Assembly (NCBI RefSeq): GCF_015706575.1
Contig: NW_024037069.1
Location: 39,143,315 to 39,207,314, forward strand
Length of the DNA stretch: 64,000 bases
DNA from: Patiria miniata
Taxonomy: Eukaryota > Echinodermata > Asteroidea > Valvatida > Asterinidae
Direction of reading: 5' to 3'
Shown here: positions 59,641 through 64,000 of the stretch, one piece after another
Layout: the number at the start of each line of letters is the position of its first letter
How positions within the stretch are numbered: position 1 is the first letter of the stretch
Notes under the pieces: generated by a model
Seen by the model: only the letters and a program-made list of their open reading frames with translations
What the model was told of the DNA's origin: nothing
Database searches by the model: none
Position numbers and translations under genes: made by a program

Positions 59641-59686
59641 GAACAAACATTCCCGGGGGGGGGGGGGGGGAAATGGTGGTACTTAC

Positions 59687-59798
59687 ATTCACATTTCATT
59701 CCCTGGCGGATCAGCCCGTAGAGCAGAGAGCCACAATGGTCACAGAATGTGGGACTACCATAGTTGCTGACTTTGAACTTGTGCTTGCTTCTGGGGTC
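59687..59798 (-). CDS. conventional PKC exon: first half of C1B domain
   Basis: The exon encodes [37 protein letters not shown] plus one nucleotide. HKFKV...[21 protein letters not shown] is the diagnostic start of a diacylglycerol/phorbol-ester-binding C1 domain. Joined to the exon at 4701-4829 it gives H-X12-C-X2-C-X13-C-X2-C-X4-H-X2-C-X7-C, the canonical C1 zinc-ligand spacing. This confirms that the two exons are adjacent in the mRNA despite about 54.9 kb between them. The acceptor is GTGTTACAG (59807-59799) and the donor is GTAAGT (59686-59681), with a run of 16 C beginning 17 nt into the intron. Upstream exons (pseudosubstrate, C1A) must lie beyond the right edge. Confidence 0.96.
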
Positions 59799-60445
59799 CT
59801 GTAACACAAGGGGGAAAATAGGAACGATTTTATAATTTTTATGCTAGAGACTGACATTTCAAGCGCAAAATGAAAAAAAAAAACTAGTAAAAAACTTAAT
59901 ATGTTATCAGCTTTACAAGTATATTTCAACACACGACCTATAGAACTCACCTATCCTTGAAATCAAATTGGCATTTTATAGCCAAACGTACTCCAATTTT
60001 ACACACGTCGTTTTGTGAAATATACAAAACACTTGCAAACTCAAGTGGCTTATCTATTTTTTCAATGTCCGTATCCACAATCACAAGAACGTACTCAACA
60101 TCAGTCAATAACACTTCTGTGGATATAAAGAATGATATCCTAAGTGTTTTTGAATATGTACTGTCAGAATTTGTGACTGGGAATGCACGGTTCGGAGATA
60201 AATGTACATCAAACTGATCCACTGAGGAGCTGCACTCCTACAGTCCTTTTAGAGCTTTTTTTATTCCAACTTTGTGCAGAGAATAGAACAAAAAGGATAT
60301 TTGATTTGTAAAGTCCAACGTTCACTCGAGGACGGTGATGGAAATGAGACGTGTGCAATTTTTGAGTCATCTTTGGAAGACATTTTGTTTGCACATGTTG
60401 ACTTCCATTACACACTAGTTACGGTAGTCAAGAAATATACTTAAG

Positions 60446-60699
60446 TTAACCAGTTAACGTCGGATGACGTTTACACACGCAAAGGTTTTGCGGTATTCGG
60501 AACAGATGACAGATAAACACGCAACAAGCGAGGCGGGAAATATCTGTCTGCAACCCGCTCGCAGCGAGAGAAGCTGGAAATATCAGGGTGTGCTACAGGC
60601 AGATGACGGCCTGAACCCGTCTGGCATCGAGGTTTGTGAAAAACAATCCCGCGCCTGGGTCCGGTCAATGTCAAAATAATCCCGGCGCGAACTGGTTAA
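60446..60699 (+). mobile_element. TTAA-flanked MITE, family A, best copy
   Basis: TTAA-CCAGTTAACGTCGGATGACG at the left and CCGGCGCGAACTGG-TTAA at the right form an imperfect inverted repeat (CCAGTT then CGYCGG) with TTAA duplications. The body is 246 bp and contains an internal near-duplication (CGAGGC-GGAAATATC twice). Lies in the PKC intron upstream of the C1B exon, about 0.65 kb from it. Confidence 0.82.
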
Positions 60700-61066
60700 G
60701 TTAAGTTTCGTCTGTCTGCCTCTGAACAGAAGCTGTATGTGTGTATTCCACTACTTTGGATGTGAATTATTTGCAGAGCTCGATCCCCATAGGTAGGAAA
60801 GAGGAGTTCCAGAGAACTACATGTAATACTAAAGACAAGTTAATCGTAAGGACATTAATTGCAAGCAAAGTGGCTTTTAAGGATTTCTAGGAACATATCT
60901 GGGGACTCTAAACCCACAGATCATGTAGACGATTCCATTCATCATCTCTATAATCATTAACTTAAATCAAATTTACTTAAAATTTTCATTTCCTCATAAC
61001 TTTCCTAAAGACGTTAACAATTCCTTAAAATAAGGAAATGTCTTTTAAAGTGGAAGCACTAGGGGA

Positions 61067-61420
61067 GTCGGGTTGGCATAGCGGTTCCATTCTCGCCTTC
61101 CACCGCAGTGACCTGGGTTTTGACATATATCTGTGCACATAGACAGTTTGTATGTTGGATGTAGTGGTAGAAATTTCCCCACCTTGAGCCAAAATTATGC
61201 ATTCATTTTTCCATCAGTTTGTAGAATTTATTTGTTCAGCAGATGAAACTGTAATCCAGTCACGGTTATCGATATCTTTAATGTCGCTTCAGGCCGATGG
61301 TCGGCCCTGGCTTCACACAGCGCTGTAACAGTACCCCATCAGATACGTGTAAGGGGCTGGTCAAATTGCAGGATTATCGGTTACGAAAGACTTACTCTCC
61401 ATATGCAATTTCCTTGTGAT
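61067..61420 (+). mobile_element. tRNA-derived SINE, third type
   Basis: GTCGGGTTGGCATAGCGGTT gives an A box (TTGGCATAGCGG). A degenerate B box (CTGGGTTTTGACA) follows at about 61112. The body includes CTTCAGGCCGATGGTCGGCC, CACACAGCGCTGTAACAG and CAATTTCCTTGTGATTCC. The 3' border is uncertain. Confidence 0.55.
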
Positions 61421-61937
61421 TCCGATATTAACATGATATTATTATCTAGGGATCTGGGGATATTTTTTTTTGGGGGGGGGGGGAGGGGGGGAGGTATCCA
61501 CTTGGCTATCTTTACAAGATTAGGATTTCAAATTGGCCCATGTCCAGAACTTCACCGTACTTCAAAGAATGATCGATACTCATTTGTATGCCAACGACTT
61601 GTTCTACTGTTTCGCATGTCTAATGAGGAAGCCACATAAGGCCAAATAAAAAAAAATGTTTAGTGTCCACGCCCGCTTCCTTTTTGGAGGCCGCCTCCTT
61701 TTTTGGGGGGTGGGGGGGCCTTAAAAATGATACATTTAAAACAGTAACATCATTTTGGCCTCTTTCTCTGTTGCATCTAGCCCATATCATTTCCTGAGTC
61801 CAAGCGGGGACAATTAAAAAAAAAAAGGAAGAAGAAAAAGGGCCTCCTTCCTTTTTTTTTTTCAAAAATGCAGGACGCTCAACATGTTTTTTTTTTATTT
61901 GGATTAACTGAAAGTTGAAGTGGAATGCAAATGGCAA

Positions 61938-62006
61938 CTAAGTGTTTGAACCCACGACCTCCTGCTTTCTAGTGCATATGTCTTACCACTCGACCACGCG
62001 AGCTTT
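61938..62006 (-). mobile_element. tRNA-like SINE head
   Basis: On the minus strand AAGCTCGCGTGGTCGAGTGG TAAGAC contains an A box (TGGTCGAGTGGT) and GTGGGTTCAAACAC a weak B box. The acceptor and anticodon stems do not close well, so a SINE fragment is more likely than a tRNA gene. Confidence 0.5.
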
Positions 62007-62044
62007 AGTTTTTATACAACAATGTACCGCTATGTGTGTTTATG

Positions 62045-62575
62045 AAGGAAAGCTAGAAAAAGATAATGAAATGCCGGAAAAAAAGTACCAGCTGCAAAAT
62101 CACTCATTATGGACAAAGACCGGATTAAATTCAAAACTTTTCCAGAATAGAAACTAAAAGTTACAGAACAGAAAGTTCATTTTTTTCCCGAATTTGTAAT
62201 TTTCTAATGTATATTACATGACAGAAAGTTGGAAAAAGAAAATGAAATGTCGAAAAACAAAACAACCACAAATCGCTCATTAGGGACAAAAGACCTGAAT
62301 AAATTCAAAAGTTTTTCTGAATAGAAACTAAAACTTACCGACCAGAAAGTTGACTCTTTTTTTTCTTTTCTTTTTCAGGATTATGTTTTTATTTTAATGT
62401 ATACTAGCTGTATACGGGAAGCTCGAAAAAGAAATGAAAAACCGAAAAATAAAACAGCCACATATCACTCACTATGGACAAAGACCTGATTAAATTCAAA
62501 AGTTTTTCAGAATAAAAACTAGACGTTACAGAACAGAAAGTTGATTTTTTTTCCAGGGTTAAAATATTTTTTAAA
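62045..62575 (+). repeat. tandem repeat, ~175-190-bp unit, 3 copies
   Basis: Anchors GACCKGAWTAAATTCAAAA lie near 62118, 62292 and 62483. Shared segments include AGAATAGAAACTAAAA-TTAC, ACAGAAAGTT-GA and GAAAAAGAAAATGAAATG-CG. Copies are about 80% alike with indels in T runs. Confidence 0.85.
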
Positions 62576-63240
62576 GTACAGGCTGTGTCAGAATGATCTG
62601 AAACTAAATTTAAAAAGAAAACATTAAAAAATGTAGCAATTATCAAAACCAGTGAAAATGAGATATGTATATCCATTATACCATTCTGAGGAAAAAAGCT
62701 AGCAAAGAGCACACGCTAAAAAAACACTCTGACTACGGTTCCAGGGTTCAACAAATTTATTGAAATCGCGTACTGATGTGACTGCATTGTTTGAAATACA
62801 GTCAAATTAGCACGCAATTTGAATAAATTTCAAAACTCTGTGTTTCATTAGAGCAACATTAGAGTATTGTTTATAGATACACTGAATTCTCAATAAAAAT
62901 AAATAAGTAAACATAAGTGTGTTGGTAATGACTAGTTAGGCACACTCACCAATTAGGGGTGGCATGATTATGATTAACACTTTGAATACTGTTAAATCTT
63001 ATAAACTAAGGAACAATCAATGCCTATATAATATGCTGTAAATTACATCAATGCAATGCTTGTAACTGCTCCAACTTTTGGAACTTTTTTTTTAATTCAG
63101 CAAACAAATTAAAAAAAATCATTTTGTAAAAGACCTAAAAATCTAAACAGTTGGGACTATTTCCTTGTCCTTTCTTTTCTTCTTTGAAAAAAATATGCAG
63201 TACTGTACAAAGTGTACATTACACACTGAAAATGGAAAGA

Positions 63241-63444
63241 ATATTGCAACCTGACGCTGCTTTTTTCTTTAAATATCATCTCAATGAAGCTGGGTCATTC
63301 ATTGCGAAAATGATGATAAGACATTAATCTGCGACTGAGAAACATTTCCAATTCTGTTAGGAAATTACATGTACTTGGAACATTTTCTTGACTCTCCATA
63401 GACTTTGGGCACAATCGCATGAAGTAGTGTCAGGTTGCAATATT
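63241..63444. mobile_element. MITE family C, copy 2
   Basis: ATATTGCAACCTGACGCTGC at the left; reverse complement of the right end ATATTGCAACCTGACACTAC, 18 of 20 matched. The inside matches the copy at 31954 (ATCATCTCAATGAAG, TTCCAATT-TGTTAGGAAAT). It is non-coding. Confidence 0.78.
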
Positions 63445-63709
63445 TTTTTCCCTGAAATTGCTTGAAATGTGTACACTATGTTTGATTCATGACCCATTAG
63501 ATTAAACACGGCCCAACTTCAGCCTCAACTGTTATGACTTGGGCCACAATTACTAAGTAATTTTTTGTTGCCAAGGCCATCCATGGGTAAACACTAAAAA
63601 CCAGGAAGTGTGAAGATAAAAGGCCAAGGAAGGATTGAGCTCCGACGACGGAAGATGTTTTCGCTTTGTCTTTGTTTCCTCTTTGCGTGCCTCGTGTATC
63701 GATCTTTTC

Positions 63710-64000
63710 TTAAAGTCAGAGTTGATCATTTGTCATTTGCGCATTGTTTTCGTTTCAAGCAACAAAAGTGCTCAAAGTCTAAAGACGGGTGATTAATAAT
63801 AGCTAACCTGATGAAGTTTTAGCCCTGTGAATGCTGTATATTTCAAGAAACCAGAACAAATATTAACACAATATTCTGGATCCTAAAAATGCTATGTCAT
63901 AATTATTTGAACTGCATTTACTCGTGACACAATCCCAAAATGGCGTGCTCGCCGTGTCAACAACGAACTAGTGTACCGATCAGCCACGCCAGTGGCGTGA
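63710..64000. mobile_element. MITE family B, copy cut by the window edge
   Basis: TTAA-AGTCAGAGTTGATCATTTG opens a copy sharing GTTTCAAGCAACAAAAGTGC, TCTAAAGACGGGTG and ACCTGATGAAGTTTTAG with the copies at 39887 and 53791. The right end is outside the window. Confidence 0.65.

Larger units (their letters stand above)
4830..59686 (-). other. 54.9-kb intron of the PKC gene
   Basis: The interval lies between the donor at 59686 and the acceptor at 4830 on the minus strand. It interrupts the codon after MKCE in the C1B domain (phase 1). No further PKC exon is recognisable inside it. It holds one LTR element, at least eight inverted-repeat DNA elements, SINEs, minisatellites and long C or G runs, described separately. 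Long introns are usual for conventional PKC genes in vertebrates; the accumulation of insertions here fits that. A small nested gene or an unrecognised alternative exon cannot be excluded. Confidence 0.9.

Overview
The window is animal nuclear DNA. It is AT-rich, has spliced exons with ordinary GT-AG borders, and is packed with tRNA-derived SINEs, small inverted-repeat DNA elements, minisatellites and long G/C homopolymer runs. The repeat content, the many ACATGTA palindromes and the sequence of the one conserved gene suggest a marine invertebrate deuterostome, most likely an echinoderm or a close relative. I cannot fix the species from sequence alone.

One host gene spans the whole window on the minus strand: a conventional (Ca2+/diacylglycerol-dependent) protein kinase C. 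Five exons are visible. In transcript order they are 59687-59798 (first half of C1B), 4701-4829 (second half of C1B and the linker to C2), 1967-2123 (first part of C2), 838-1066 (rest of C2) and 1-111 (V3 hinge, running into the kinase domain beyond the left edge). Splice phases agree at every junction, and the joined C1B matches the C1 zinc-ligand spacing exactly. The first two of these exons are separated by an intron of about 54.9 kb, so nearly everything else in the window is intron.

The giant intron holds: (i) a young 5.4 kb Ty3/gypsy-type LTR element at 23015-28444, with 610-bp LTRs differing at about 2 sites and one long ORF (gag, CCHC, protease, two C2H2 fingers) but no recognisable RT, RNase H or integrase; (ii) several families of small non-autonomous DNA elements, of which three families flanked by TTAA, one Tc1/mariner-like and others are defined here by their ends; (iii) tRNA-derived SINEs; (iv) tandem repeats with units of 11, about 100, 121, 145, 169, about 180 and 196 bp; (v) foldback elements and near-perfect palindromes.

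The most unusual items are two foldback elements (45361-45624 and 47469-47699). Each arm carries a sequence matching the replication-dependent histone mRNA 3' stem-loop, followed by a purine-rich stretch like the histone downstream element. Each element is flanked by a direct repeat of 12 or 15 bp. Other points worth a look are C14-C16 runs beside three PKC splice sites, an 88-bp hairpin with a 9-bp target duplication, and a telomere-like core inside an inverted minisatellite.

I found no second convincing host gene. Most other open frames are chance frames or shadows.
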